A DNA stretch of 64,000 nucleotides, taken from positions 56,840 through 120,839 of the forward strand of contig WHSR01000005.1 of NCBI GenBank assembly GCA_009379995.1. Reading direction: 5' to 3'. The position numbers were made by a program, and so were the translations under genes. Under the pieces are notes generated by a model, which saw only the letters and a program-made list of their open reading frames with translations, ran no database searches and was not told the origin of the DNA. This stretch comes from Streptosporangiales bacterium. Its GTDB lineage: Bacteria > Actinomycetota > Actinomycetes > Streptosporangiales > WHSR01. Below are positions 1-7,845 of this stretch, one piece after another. Numbering within the stretch: the stretch's first letter is position 1; each line of letters begins with the position of its first letter.

Positions 1-879
1 TATCGGCACACCCGCCAGCGACCGCACGGCGACCAGGACCTTCTCCCAGCCGGTCAGCGAGGTTCTGCTGCGCAGAACCGCGGCGGGGTCGGCGGCGATC
101 CGGTCGTGCAGGCCGCGATAGATACCTGCCATTGCGGCGGTGCACGCCGCGCTCCGCCGGTCCAGCATCGACAGCAGCGGCAGTCCCTGCGCATACCACT
201 CCCGGGCCCGCTCCGCCTCGAAGCGCACGAGCTCAACGAACGGGGCTCCCGGGTCACGGAGGTAGCCGGAATCCTCCGGCTCCAGCCGAACCCCGAAACG
301 GTTGAGATCCTCGGCCGGAAGATAGGTGCGGCCGGTGAGGTGGTCCTCCCGTACGTCCCGCAGGATGTTCGTCAACTGCAGCGCGACGCCCAACGCGTCG
401 GCCCTCGAGGCGGCGACCCGCAGGTCTTCCGCCCCGAAGACGCCCAGCGACAGCCTGCCGATCGACCCGGCCACGCAGCGGCAGTAGTGCAGCAGCTCGT
501 CGAAGGTGACGTACGTGGTCCCCCGTACGTCCGCCGCGCAGCCCTCGATGAGCTCGTCGAACGCCGCGAGCGGGATCGGGAAGCTTGCGGCGGCGTCGGC
601 CAGCGCGACCAGAACCATGTCGTCCAGGTGATCTTCGAGGCGGCCGCTACGCACGTCCTCCAGATCACGCCGGGCGTCCTCCAGCCGGACGAGCTTCTCC
701 TCGTGTGGCAGGTCGCCGTCGCCGATGTCGTCGATGCGCCGCGCGAACGCGTACACCGCGCTGAGCGCCCGCCGCTTCGGCGGGAGCAGCAGCCGGATCC
801 CGTAGGAGAAGTTGCGTGCCTGTGTACGGGTGATGGACTCGCAGTGTCGGTAGGCGTGGTCGACGTCGACCGCTGTCAC
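1..879 (-). CDS. hpnD: Presqualene diphosphate synthase HpnD, 3' end cut by window
   Basis: Trans-isoprenyl diphosphate synthase family (squalene/phytoene synthase). HpnD is known to condense two farnesyl diphosphates to presqualene diphosphate for hopanoid synthesis, with HpnC acting next. The visible 293 codons start at GTG 879, 8 nt after the hpnC stop, with GGAGGTG upstream. The first aspartate-rich motif DDIGDGD lies near residue 40 and the second, NILRDVREDHLTGRTYLP, near residue 175; both bind diphosphate through magnesium. The reading frame is still open at base 1, so the C-terminus is missing. It follows hpnC directly, so the two are co-transcribed. It could in principle be a phytoene synthase, but the HpnC partner argues for squalene synthesis. 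Confidence 0.88.
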   Translation of the reverse strand, partial: MTAVDVDHAYRHCESITRTQARNFSYGIRLLLPPKRRALSAVYAFARRIDDIGDGDLPHEEKLVRLEDARRDLEDVRSGRLEDHLDDMVLVALADAAASFPIPLAAFDELIEGCAADVRGTTYVTFDELLHYCRCVAGSIGRLSLGVFGAEDLRVAASRADALGVALQLTNILRDVREDHLTGRTYLPAEDLNRFGVRLEPEDSGYLRDPGAPFVELVRFEAERAREWYAQGLPLLSMLDRRSAACTAAMAGIYRGLHDRIAADPAAVLRSRTSLTGWEKVLVAVRSLAGVPI

Positions 880-887
880 GTCCCGTC

Positions 888-1790
888 TCACCTCCCCCGC
901 CGCACGAGACGTAGCCACTCCACGAGCACCCGAGCCGGGCGTGGGCGGGGTGAGGTGCTCATCACGTCGTATCCGACCGCGCGGATGGCGGCGGCAGCCG
1001 CCCGGCCGCCCGCTACATACCCCGCGACGGCGAGCCGGGCGAAGCCGCGCAGCGTGCCCACCAGCGGGGCTCCCTCGTGCAGGAGCCGCACGGCCCGCTG
1101 GGTCTCGAAGGCGACGAGCTCCCGCACGCGCGCTGGCGTGGGAGCGACGAGGTCCGCCTCGGCGCAGCAGAAGCGCTCGAGGTCCTCCTGGGGCAGGTAG
1201 ACCCGGTCGCGGCCGAGGTCCTCGGCCACGTCCTGCCAGTGCTCGACGAGCTGGAGCCCGGTGCAGATGCAGTCGGACAGCCGCATCCGCTCCGGAGTCG
1301 CGGCCCCGAAGATGTACAGGACGACGTGACCGACCGGATTCGCCGAGAGCGTGCAGTAGTCGAGCAGGTCCCGATAGGTGCGGTAACGGGACACCCGTTG
1401 ATCTTGACGGTTGGCTTCGATAAGGGCGCGGAACGGATCGGCCGGAATTCCGTACCCGCGCGCCGTCGGCTCCAGCGCCTGCAGCACGGGCAGCCGGGCG
1501 GCACCCGCATACATCCGATCCAGGTCGTCCTCGATCGCATCGAGCATCTTCCCGCGCTCGCTCCGCGGTACCTCGTCCCCGACGTCGTCGACGAGCCGGG
1601 CAAAGCCGTACAGCGCCATCAGGTGCCGACGATAACGACGGGGCAACAGCCTGGAGGCCACCGGGAAGTTCTCCCCGCTCGCCTTCGCAAGCACGGAACC
1701 GGGCAGATCAAGGCCGACGACCTCGGGCGATGCTGTCTGCGTACTCTGCGACGACGCGGGGGTGACCGAAGAACACCCAGCCCGATCCAC
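888..1790 (-). CDS. hpnC: Squalene synthase HpnC (hydroxysqualene synthase)
   Basis: Second squalene/phytoene-synthase family member, 300 aa. HpnC is known to convert presqualene diphosphate to hydroxysqualene. The core begins at VLAKASGENFPVASRLLP, with LVDDVGDE as the first Asp-rich motif and HWQDVAEDLGRDRVYLP as the second. I chose GTG 1790 because AGGAGACGG sits 3-11 nt upstream. The frame is open further upstream to 1955 without family-like sequence, and a shorter start at GTG 1694 would remove about 32 non-conserved residues. It is transcribed leftwards with hpnD. The DNA upstream carries a promoter candidate and an operator-like repeat array. Confidence 0.88.
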   Translation of the reverse strand: MDRAGCSSVTPASSQSTQTASPEVVGLDLPGSVLAKASGENFPVASRLLPRRYRRHLMALYGFARLVDDVGDEVPRSERGKMLDAIEDDLDRMYAGAARLPVLQALEPTARGYGIPADPFRALIEANRQDQRVSRYRTYRDLLDYCTLSANPVGHVVLYIFGAATPERMRLSDCICTGLQLVEHWQDVAEDLGRDRVYLPQEDLERFCCAEADLVAPTPARVRELVAFETQRAVRLLHEGAPLVGTLRGFARLAVAGYVAGGRAAAAAIRAVGYDVMSTSPRPRPARVLVEWLRLVRRGR

Positions 1791-1881
1791 CAGCCGTCTC
1801 CTAGACCGATCGACTCTCGATATTCGTTCTTTTACCCACGACAGCACGCCTAGGCAATGCAACCCGCTCCCATCGGCAAAA

Positions 1882-1910
1882 ATTCTAGATGACCGTGGCG
1901 TCCAGTTCCA
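1882..1910 (-). promoter_or_regulatory. Candidate promoter for hpnC-hpnD
   Basis: On the minus strand TGGAAC (1910-1905) and TAGAAT (1887-1882) are separated by 17 nt. The second box matches five of six bases of the sigma-70-type -10 consensus; the -35 is weak. Transcription would start near 1875 and give a leader of about 85 nt to GTG 1790. This is inference from pattern only. Confidence 0.4.
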
Positions 1911-1959
1911 TAACACCTTTGCCGGCAGGGAGTTAGGCGGGGCGGAGCCCGGCAATTCC

Positions 1960-2038
1960 TGACGCTTGCGTCGCTAATTACTGACGTACGCGTCAATTCC
2001 TGACGCGTACGTCGTATAAAATGCTGACGCGAATGTCG
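1960..2038. promoter_or_regulatory. Array of four TGACG(N4-5)CGTC(A/G) dyads around a -10-like box
   Basis: Four imperfect 14-bp dyads lie in 79 bp: TGACGCTTGCGTCG (1960-1973), TGACGTACGCGTCA (1982-1995), TGACGCGTACGTCG (2001-2014) and TGACGCGAATGTCG (2025-2038). Starts are 22, 19 and 24 bp apart, about two helical turns. TATAAAAT at 2015-2022, between sites 3 and 4, resembles a -10 box reading rightwards toward the DUF4235 gene. The array sits in the 390-bp gap between divergent hpnC and that gene. It looks like a multi-site operator for a dimeric regulator (TetR or MarR type would fit); the regulator is not identifiable here. The rest of the gap (1791-2180) also holds CTGTGGACAG at 2111-2120, close to a DnaA-box sequence. 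Confidence 0.6.
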
Positions 2039-2180
2039 CAGAAACCACGGGCGGTGACGGCGTCCCCCCAGCCCGTGATCACGGTCTCGATGGGTAGAGA
2101 CTAGGGGTGTCTGTGGACAGAGATCCACGGGACACCCCAACCCCGACACGACACGTAACGACGACTCACGAGGAGAAGCG

Positions 2181-2471
2181 ATGTCCGGCAGAGGCGAAGA
2201 GGTGGGCTGGAAGCTTCTCGGCGGGCTGGCGGCGATCACGGCCGGCTTCGCCGCACGCAAGGCGGTGCAGGCCGCGTGGAAGATGGGGACCGGCAAGGAG
2301 CCCCCGGCAAACCCGGAACATCCGGACACCACCTTGGCCGAAGCCATCGGTTGGGCCATGCTGAGCGGTGCGGTCATGGGGCTGGCCCGGATGATCGCCA
2401 CCCGCGAGGCCGCGAAGCGCTGGCGTAAGGCGACGGGCGCGCTGCCGCCCGGCCTGGAGGACATTGTCTGA
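2181..2471 (+). CDS. DUF4235 small membrane protein
   Basis: 96 aa, matching the DUF4235 family of small actinobacterial membrane proteins of unknown role. The first hydrophobic stretch is VGWKLLGGLAAITAGFAARK (residues 8-27) and a second lies in AIGWAMLSGAVMGLARMIA (near residues 55-75). The C-terminus is basic, then ends in a short acidic tail. ATG 2181 is preceded by GAGGAGAAGCG. The next gene starts 17 nt after its stop, so they are probably co-transcribed. The family assignment is from recall of its conserved pattern; no biochemical role is known to me. Confidence 0.75.
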   Translation: MSGRGEEVGWKLLGGLAAITAGFAARKAVQAAWKMGTGKEPPANPEHPDTTLAEAIGWAMLSGAVMGLARMIATREAAKRWRKATGALPPGLEDIV

Positions 2472-2488
2472 TCCTGGAGGACGTGCCG

Positions 2489-3073
2489 ATGGTGTTACCG
2501 CTGGTGGATGAGCTGCGTCAGGAGCGCAGGCGTCTCCTGGACACGCTGCGGAGCCTCACCGACGAGGAGTTCGAATCGGGGCCGACGCTCTGCCAGGGCT
2601 GGGCGCCGCGCGACGTGCTCGCCCACGTCATGGGCGTGGACCGGCCAGGGATGTACGTACGCTGTCTGTTGCGCATCGACACCGCCAACGCCCGTATGGT
2701 GGATCACGGCCGACGCATGGACCGTGAGGAGCTCATGGCCGCCGCTGTCGACTGGGCGGAGCGGCCCTCGCTCACTACCCGGCTCGCGGCCGGCTTTCTG
2801 CTCGGCGACCTGGGCGTCCACCACCAAGACATCCTGCGCGGCCTCGGCCGGAGCCGAGAGATTCCCCGTGCGGTAACTGCCGCCATCTTCCGCGAAGGGA
2901 TCATCTGGAGCTGGCCGTTCGGGCGGAAACTCCTGCACCACCGGGTCGTCCCGACGACCGAGGGCGGACGCCCGATCGGCCGGGGCAGCGAGGTGCGCGG
3001 ACCGACCGAGGCGCTGGGCATGTGGCTCGCCGGACGACACTCGGTGGAGCCGGAGCTGGAGTTCGCGTCCTGA
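2489..3073 (+). CDS. Maleylpyruvate isomerase-family (mycothiol-dependent/DinB-like) protein
   Basis: 194 aa with the N-terminal fold of the mycothiol-dependent maleylpyruvate isomerase superfamily. The hallmark GWAPRDVLAHVMG lies near residues 40-52 and a second metal-ligand region, GVHHQDILRGLG, near 110. Members bind a divalent metal through three histidines and often use mycothiol, the actinobacterial thiol; the substrate here is unknown. ATG 2489 is preferred over GTG 2483 because GGAGG at 2476-2480 gives a spacing of 8 nt to ATG and only 2 nt to GTG. It ends 13 nt before a hairpin repeat and converges on the EcsC-like gene. Confidence 0.7.
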   Translation: MVLPLVDELRQERRRLLDTLRSLTDEEFESGPTLCQGWAPRDVLAHVMGVDRPGMYVRCLLRIDTANARMVDHGRRMDREELMAAAVDWAERPSLTTRLAAGFLLGDLGVHHQDILRGLGRSREIPRAVTAAIFREGIIWSWPFGRKLLHHRVVPTTEGGRPIGRGSEVRGPTEALGMWLAGRHSVEPELEFAS

Positions 3074-3086
3074 CCCCTTGCTGGTA

Positions 3087-3143
3087 GCCGTGATCTTGCA
3101 GAAATTCAACCCCATGGATCTTGAATTTCTGCAAGATCACGGC
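3087..3143. repeat. Palindromic element copy 1 (hairpin, 23-bp perfect arms)
   Basis: Arms 3087-3109 and 3121-3143 are perfect 23-bp reverse complements (core GTGATCTTGCAGAAATTCAA) around an 11-nt loop, 3110-3120. The element lies between convergent genes. Its TGA (3139-3137 on the minus strand, in the conserved GTGATC edge) is the stop codon of the EcsC-like gene. The stem is strong enough to work as a bidirectional terminator or an mRNA 3' stabiliser. Four more copies are in this window. Confidence 0.95.
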
Positions 3144-3952
3144 CGATGGGGGGTGGACACCCCCATGACCTGCCCCCGCAGGTCGTTGCGAACGAGTTCG
3201 GCCAGCCGCCGGGTACCCCCGTAGTTCAGGGTTCCGCCGGCGACCGCGCCGGTGAGGAACGGCCCCAGGGTGGAGAGGTTACGGCCGAAGACGCGCATCA
3301 GCCGCCTGCGCAGGGCGTGTTTGGCGGCCGCGCCGAGAGCCAGCGTCAACGAGTCGGGCTGCAGGGGATTGACACCTCGCCGCTTGCCCCAGGCCTGGAG
3401 GAAGACGACGCTTCGCTGGGTTCGGGTGCCCGGGATCTGCACGCCGTAGGCCTCGTGCAGCTCCGCGATGAGTTTCATCTCGATCGCGGCGACGACGAGG
3501 GTCTCCGCGGCGATCTGTACCGGGGCGGAAAGAAGAGTGGGCGGGGCTGCGTACTCGGCGGCGGCGAGCACGCCGCCGGCCGCGCCGACCGCCGCCGTGG
3601 ACTTGGCGGCGGTGTTCGTGAGGGAGTCGGCCAGCGCCTCGCCGGTACGGCCACGGTGATGCGCCTGCAGCGTCTCGAGGTCCCGTATCGGAACTCGGGG
3701 GGCGATCTCATCGATGAACACGTCGGCAAGCCACCGCCCGCCGGCGACACCTCGAGCACCGGCCCGGCGGGCGCCGTCGGCCAGGGCGGCGGCGAGCCGC
3801 ACCATCAGCCGGCCTCGCGCCTGTCGGCTCAGGTCCTCCTCGGAGGAGAGCCGGCCGACGAGATCACCGACCTCGGTGATCGAAGCGGGCTTCTCACCTC
3901 GCCCGCCGTGTTCCGGTCGGCCGGCCTCCCGCTGCTCCGACGGCGGGGTCAC
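3137..3952 (-). CDS. EcsC-like membrane-associated protein
   Basis: 271 aa. Residues around 100-145 hold a glycine/alanine-rich amphipathic stretch (AAVGAAGGVLAAAEYAAP then LLSAPVQIAAETLVVAAIE). The C-terminal FLTGAVAGGTLNYGGTRRL resembles the end of the EcsC family, whose function is poorly known. Start GTG 3952 is chosen for GGGAGACGGTA upstream; the open frame extends to 4309 but only into the DUF4193 gene on another frame. It follows DUF4193 by 16 nt, so the two form an operon. The stop codon is contributed by the palindromic repeat, so the natural C-terminus may have been altered by it. Confidence 0.55.
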   Translation of the reverse strand: MTPPSEQREAGRPEHGGRGEKPASITEVGDLVGRLSSEEDLSRQARGRLMVRLAAALADGARRAGARGVAGGRWLADVFIDEIAPRVPIRDLETLQAHHRGRTGEALADSLTNTAAKSTAAVGAAGGVLAAAEYAAPPTLLSAPVQIAAETLVVAAIEMKLIAELHEAYGVQIPGTRTQRSVVFLQAWGKRRGVNPLQPDSLTLALGAAAKHALRRRLMRVFGRNLSTLGPFLTGAVAGGTLNYGGTRRLAELVRNDLRGQVMGVSTPHRP

Positions 3953-3968
3953 TACCGTCTCCCGTGCC

Positions 3969-4268
3969 TTACGCAGCGCACTCGCGGCAGACCAGCTGAC
4001 CGTTGCGTTCCTCGGCGAGCTGGCTGCGATGGTGCACCAGGAAGCACCGCGAGCAAGTGAACTCGTCGGCCTGCCGAGGCAGGACCCGAACGGAGAGCTC
4101 CTCGTTAGACAGATCGGCGCCCGGGAGCTCCAGGGACTCGGCCACCTCGTCGGGGTCGACGTCGATGGTGCTGGCGGCCTTGTCGGCTCGACGGGCCTGC
4201 AGCTCCTGTAGGCTGTCTTCGCCGATCTCGTCCTCTGTCTTGCGTGGGCTGTCGTAGTCGGTGGCCAT
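3969..4268 (-). CDS. DUF4193 family zinc-ribbon-like protein
   Basis: 99 aa, very close to the conserved DUF4193 pattern of Actinobacteria: N-terminus MATDYDSPRKTEDEIGEDS, a central LPGADLSNEELSVRVLPRQ, and a C-terminal pair FTCSRC (cysteines 72 and 75) and VCREC (94 and 97) that should bind one metal ion. ATG 4268 has GGAGATAGAG upstream; an open frame to 4478 lacks conservation. The family is nearly universal in actinomycetes and its role is not established; it is acidic and soluble. It is co-oriented with the EcsC-like gene. Confidence 0.85.
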   Translation of the reverse strand: MATDYDSPRKTEDEIGEDSLQELQARRADKAASTIDVDPDEVAESLELPGADLSNEELSVRVLPRQADEFTCSRCFLVHHRSQLAEERNGQLVCRECAA

Positions 4269-4449
4269 CTCTCTATCTCCATCCCCCTCGGACTTGTCTT
4301 CAGCGCCATCGCGCGGGATGTAACGCTCCAGCGGCTCTAGTTGTGCCCGATCCGAGCGGAAAATTGTGCCACGCGCTCGATGTGTCGGCGGCACGCCACG
4401 CCAGGCGGGTCTCCTGACCTGCCGACGAGGGCCCACAACGTGGTGGATA

Positions 4450-4761
4450 TCACAATCCGTAACGAGGCGCCTCGACACAACGCACCCCCTCCGAGCCGAC
4501 GGTGGCCGCGTGCCGGGTGCCGGGCGGGAGCACCATCCGGTCCCCCGGGCGGAGTTCGACGTCGCCGTCGTCGGTATGGAAGACGATGCCGCCCCGCACG
4601 CAGTAGAGCACCTTCTCGTAGACGTGTTCGTGCCAGCCGTACGTATCTCCGGGAGCGTTGCCCCATCGATCCACTCCAGGCAGACCTTCGGCCGTCATGG
4701 AGCGCACGATCTCGTCCTCGCTCGGCGGCGGGCCGGAGTGCCGGCGAACCTGCGCGGGCAT
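4450..4761 (-). CDS. Single-domain cupin protein
   Basis: 103 aa, one cupin_2 barrel. Motif 1 includes GWHEHVYEKVLYCVRGG (metal ligands His, His, Glu) and motif 2 LRPGDRMVLPPGTRHA with the final His. The N-terminal helix contains PPPSEDEIVRSMTAEG. Such small cupins are binding or isomerase/dioxygenase domains; no substrate can be inferred. ATG 4761 with GGAGG 10 nt upstream is used; TTG 4767 is an alternative. It lies 31 nt downstream of the histidine kinase gene and is probably its co-transcribed third gene. Confidence 0.75.
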   Translation of the reverse strand: MPAQVRRHSGPPPSEDEIVRSMTAEGLPGVDRWGNAPGDTYGWHEHVYEKVLYCVRGGIVFHTDDGDVELRPGDRMVLPPGTRHAATVGSEGVRCVEAPRYGL

Positions 4762-4792
4762 TGCCAATCGACCTCCTCGTTCACCCTCGGTG

Positions 4793-5926
4793 TCATCCGG
4801 ACGGTAGCCGCACGGTGATCACCAGGCCGCCGCCCGAGCGGGGTGCCGCGGTAACCGCGCCGCCGTGGGCCTTGGCGACGGAACGCACGATAGACAGGCC
4901 GAGCCCGGCACCCCGGTCGCTACCGACCCGCTCGGGCTGATGGCGGCGGAACGGGTCGAACAGCCCCTCCACATCGTGTGCCGGCACCACCGGGCCGGTG
5001 TTCTCCACCTGGAGGACCGTCGAACCGTTCATCGCCGAGGTACGGAGGACGATCTCACCTCCGTCGACGTTGTGCCGTACGGCATTCTGCACGAGGTTCA
5101 GGACCAGCTGCTCGAGGAGCACGGGCTCGCCCATGGTCGGGGCGGGCGCGAGCTCCCTGTGCACGGTGGCGTCCCTGCCCGCGACCTCGTCGCCGACGGC
5201 GTCGAGCGCCGCCGCGGCGAGGTCGTCGAGGCTCACCCGCTTGCGGGTGGTAAGCGCCCGCTCGCTGCGGGCCAGCAGGAGCAGCCCTTCGATGAGCCGC
5301 TCGCTGCGGGCATTGGTGGCCAGCAGGGTACGGCCGACCGCCTTGAGGTCCTCGGAGGCCTCCGGGTCTGCGAGCGCCACCTCGAGCAGGGTCCGGTTGA
5401 CAGCGAGCGGCGTCCGCAGCTCGTGCGAGGCGTTGGCGACGAACCGCCGCTCGCTGTCGAAGGCCGCGTGCAGCCGGTCCAGCATGGCGTCGAAGGTGTC
5501 GGCCAGCTCCTTGATCTCGTCCTGCGGGCCCTCCAGCGCGATCCGCTCGTGCAGGGTGCTCTCGGAGAGCCGGCGCGCCGTCGCGGTCACCTTGTTCAGC
5601 GGGGCCAGCGCGCGGTCGGCCACGAACCAGCCGAGGATCAGCGCCGCGATCCCGACCCCCGCGAGGGCGACGAGGGACTGCCGCAACAGCCGGTCTAGCG
5701 CCGCGGAAGCGAACTGGTCAGCGACCTGCCTCGGATCTTGGAACAGGTCGAGCGAGCCGAGCGGCAACACCACCAGGGAATCCAGGATCTGCCGCACCAG
5801 GAAGTACATCACCGCGAGCAGCAGCGCGCCGGCGAGAAAGAACATCCCCCCGTAGAGCAGGGTGAGCCGCAGCCGCACGCTCATCCGCCGCGGCAGCTGA
5901 CGTATGTCCTCGATGAGACCGGTCAC
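4793..5926 (-). CDS. Sensor histidine kinase (EnvZ/CpxA-like)
   Basis: 377 aa. Two membrane segments near residues 20-44 and 84-104 enclose a short extracytoplasmic loop of about 40 residues. A HAMP region follows (105-155), then the H-box FVANASHELRTPLA with phospho-acceptor His168, the N-box LVLNLVQNAVRHN, and the G boxes GAGLGLSIVRS. The architecture is complete. GTG 5926 is used; ATG 5884 would remove 14 residues before the first membrane helix. It follows the response regulator by 60 nt and makes a cognate pair. The small sensor loop suggests detection of an envelope or membrane signal; the stimulus is unknown. Confidence 0.88.
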   Translation of the reverse strand: MTGLIEDIRQLPRRMSVRLRLTLLYGGMFFLAGALLLAVMYFLVRQILDSLVVLPLGSLDLFQDPRQVADQFASAALDRLLRQSLVALAGVGIAALILGWFVADRALAPLNKVTATARRLSESTLHERIALEGPQDEIKELADTFDAMLDRLHAAFDSERRFVANASHELRTPLAVNRTLLEVALADPEASEDLKAVGRTLLATNARSERLIEGLLLLARSERALTTRKRVSLDDLAAAALDAVGDEVAGRDATVHRELAPAPTMGEPVLLEQLVLNLVQNAVRHNVDGGEIVLRTSAMNGSTVLQVENTGPVVPAHDVEGLFDPFRRHQPERVGSDRGAGLGLSIVRSVAKAHGGAVTAAPRSGGGLVITVRLPSG

Positions 5927-5990
5927 GGTTTTCTCTTGTTCACGTTCGTGCGGTTCGACGGTCCGCGTGCGTCGCGTGCGTGGCGCTCAC
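5927..5990 (-). repeat. Possible degenerate copy of the GTGAGCGACGCACG cassette
   Basis: Read on the minus strand, this gap starts GTGAGCGCCACGCACGCGAC and ends GAACAAGAGAAAACC. That recalls the cassette at 25982 and 61240, which starts GTGAGCGACGCACGCGAG and contains GCGAACAAA. As in cbiD, its TGA is the stop of the upstream gene (response regulator) and the next gene starts at its far end. The match is patchy and may be chance. Confidence 0.35.
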
Positions 5991-6640
5991 AGCCGGTACC
6001 CCACGCCGGGCACGGTGTGGATCAAGGCCGGCTCTCCGAGCTTGCGGCGCAGGGTCATCACCGTCACCCGCACCACGTTGGTGAACGGATCGATGTGCTC
6101 GTCCCAGGCCTTCTCCAGCAGCTGCTCGGAGCTCACCACCGCGCCATCGGCCCGCATGAGCACCTCGAGCACGGCGAACTCCTTGCGGGTAAGCGGGAGG
6201 TGCTGACCGTCGCGGAAGGCGTCGCGGCGCGCCGGGTCGAGCCGTACGCCACCGCGTTCGAGCACGGGTGGCAGCGGCGGCGTCGCCCGGCGGCCCAGTG
6301 CCCGGATCCGCGCCACAAGTTCCGCGAACGCGAACGGCTTGGCCAGGTAGTCGTCGGCACCCAGGGACAGGCCTTCGACCTTGTCGTCGAGGTCCCCCGA
6401 GGCCGTGAGCATGAGAATGCGCGCGGGCGTACGCCCCTCGACGAGTTGCCCGCACACCTCGTCGCCGTGTACTACCGGCAGGTCCCGGTCGAGCACCACG
6501 ACGTCGTAGTCGTTGACGCTGGTCCGCTCCAGCGCGCCATCGCCGTCGTAGGCGACGTCGACCGCCATGGCTTCCCCACGCAGGCCGGTGGCGATGGCAT
6601 CCGCGAGCACCTGTTCGTCCTCGACGACCAGCACTCGCAC
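5987..6640 (-). CDS. OmpR/PhoB-family response regulator
   Basis: 217 aa. The receiver domain has acidic pocket VEDEQ, phospho-acceptor Asp51 in VVVLDRDLP, and Lys101 in ADDYLAKPF. The C-terminal winged helix (about 125-217) has LTRKEFAVLEVLM and the recognition-helix region VRVTVMTLRRKLG, ending in the typical GVGYRL. Start GTG 6640 has GGAGG 9 nt upstream; GTG 6634 is also possible. It is the first gene of a regulator-kinase-cupin operon. The 263 bp upstream (6641-6903) contain no gene I can support. Confidence 0.92.
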   Translation of the reverse strand: MRVLVVEDEQVLADAIATGLRGEAMAVDVAYDGDGALERTSVNDYDVVVLDRDLPVVHGDEVCGQLVEGRTPARILMLTASGDLDDKVEGLSLGADDYLAKPFAFAELVARIRALGRRATPPLPPVLERGGVRLDPARRDAFRDGQHLPLTRKEFAVLEVLMRADGAVVSSEQLLEKAWDEHIDPFTNVVRVTVMTLRRKLGEPALIHTVPGVGYRL

Positions 6641-6903
6641 TCGCTCTCACCTCCGACCTTCTAGCGTGGCGCGCTGGACCGGCACGCCTTTTCTTTCACA
6701 TGGCGGATAAGCCCAGCGTAAGAGGCCCTGCGCCCGGGATGGACGGCCGAACCCGGTAGATCGCCGCCTGGCGGTGGCCGCCGGCGGGACGCCAGCCCGG
6801 CGCTTTCATCGCGGGATGATCACGAAGGCTTGAAGTAGACAACCTACCGGGGCTCCACCCGCGGTCCACGCCCCGGGCAAGGTGGTCGGCAACCTGGGCG
6901 CGG

Positions 6904-7515
6904 TCAGTCCAGCGCGAACGTTCCTGTGACGATCTCGCCTGCCGGCTCGTACGTACCGATCATGACTCCAGTGGTGGAGACCTTGCTGTCGACGAGCTTC
7001 AGCCCGGCCGGGATGGCGCCGTCGGCGAACAGGCGTTTGCCCGACCCGACGACGACGGGGAAGATCAACAGGTGGAACTGGTCGACCAGGTTGTGCCGCA
7101 GCAGCGTCTGGATCAGGTTCGCGCTGCCGTGCACCTGCAACTCCGGCCCATCTTCCTTCTTGAGCGCCGCGACACCTTCGGCCACGTCTCCCTCGATCAA
7201 GACCGAGTTGCTCCACTCCAGCGTGGGGCGCCCACGCGACGCGACGTACTTGGTGGCGTCGTTGAATAGCTTGGCGCCGGCCTCCTCTGGGGCGTGCGGC
7301 CAGTGCGCGGCCATGATGTCATAGGTCTTGCGTCCCAGAACCATGGCGAACGGCCTGCTCGTCACCTCGCCCATGACCTGAGCCATCAGCTCGTCCCAGT
7401 AGTTCACCGACCAGCCACCGTGCGCGAAGCCGCCGTCGTTGTCCTCTCCAGGTCCGCCCGGGGCCTGCATGACCCCGTCGAGGGTCAAGAAGGTGGTCAC
7501 CATCAGTTTTCTCAT
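6904..7515 (-). CDS. Dihydrofolate reductase-family protein (RibD C-terminal domain)
   Basis: 203 aa, complete. It starts MRKLMVTTFLTLDGVMQAPGG, has FAMVLGRKTYDIMAAHWP near residue 55 and VHGSANLIQTLLRHNLVDQ near 130, and ends LVDSKVSTTGVMIGTYEPAG. These are hallmarks of the stand-alone RibD_C/DHFR-like reductases common in actinomycetes. They bind NADPH; members are rarely characterised and are probably not true DHFR. ATG 7515 is preceded by AAAGGACACGAG. It is monocistronic by position. Confidence 0.85.
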   Translation of the reverse strand: MRKLMVTTFLTLDGVMQAPGGPGEDNDGGFAHGGWSVNYWDELMAQVMGEVTSRPFAMVLGRKTYDIMAAHWPHAPEEAGAKLFNDATKYVASRGRPTLEWSNSVLIEGDVAEGVAALKKEDGPELQVHGSANLIQTLLRHNLVDQFHLLIFPVVVGSGKRLFADGAIPAGLKLVDSKVSTTGVMIGTYEPAGEIVTGTFALD

Positions 7516-7845
7516 CTCGTGTCCTTTTCGACCGGATCCCGGCTTGAGTTAAGCCCACCGCAGTATGAGACGGCCCAGCGGAGCAAAACTCATCGCGAGC
7601 GCAGAGGCGTCATTGCTCTGTGGTGCAGGTGCACGTTCGCGCGGGCTATGCCACCGACGTCGCCGGCATGGCGGCGGCATGGCGGCGGCCAGCAGCCGTC
7701 GTCGTCGCTCTCGGGTGGCTCGTGGTCTCGATGTTGATCTGGGCCAGCGGTTTCTTCTCACCTACCGGTACCGAGGTGTGCACCCGTCTACCCGCCGGCT
7801 CCCCGGGGACCTCTTCTGGTGACCCACCGGCCCTGGGCCGGCCAC
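7516..7845. other. Noncoding or decayed stretch with no supported gene
   Basis: 330 bp between the RibD-like gene and the broken binding protein. The only notable content is a plus-strand open frame (ATG 7668 to stop 7865) containing one hydrophobic stretch, VVVALGWLVVSMLIWASGFF. It overlaps the binding-protein remnant antisense, lacks a convincing ribosome site and resembles nothing I know. I therefore do not call it a gene. Confidence 0.5.
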
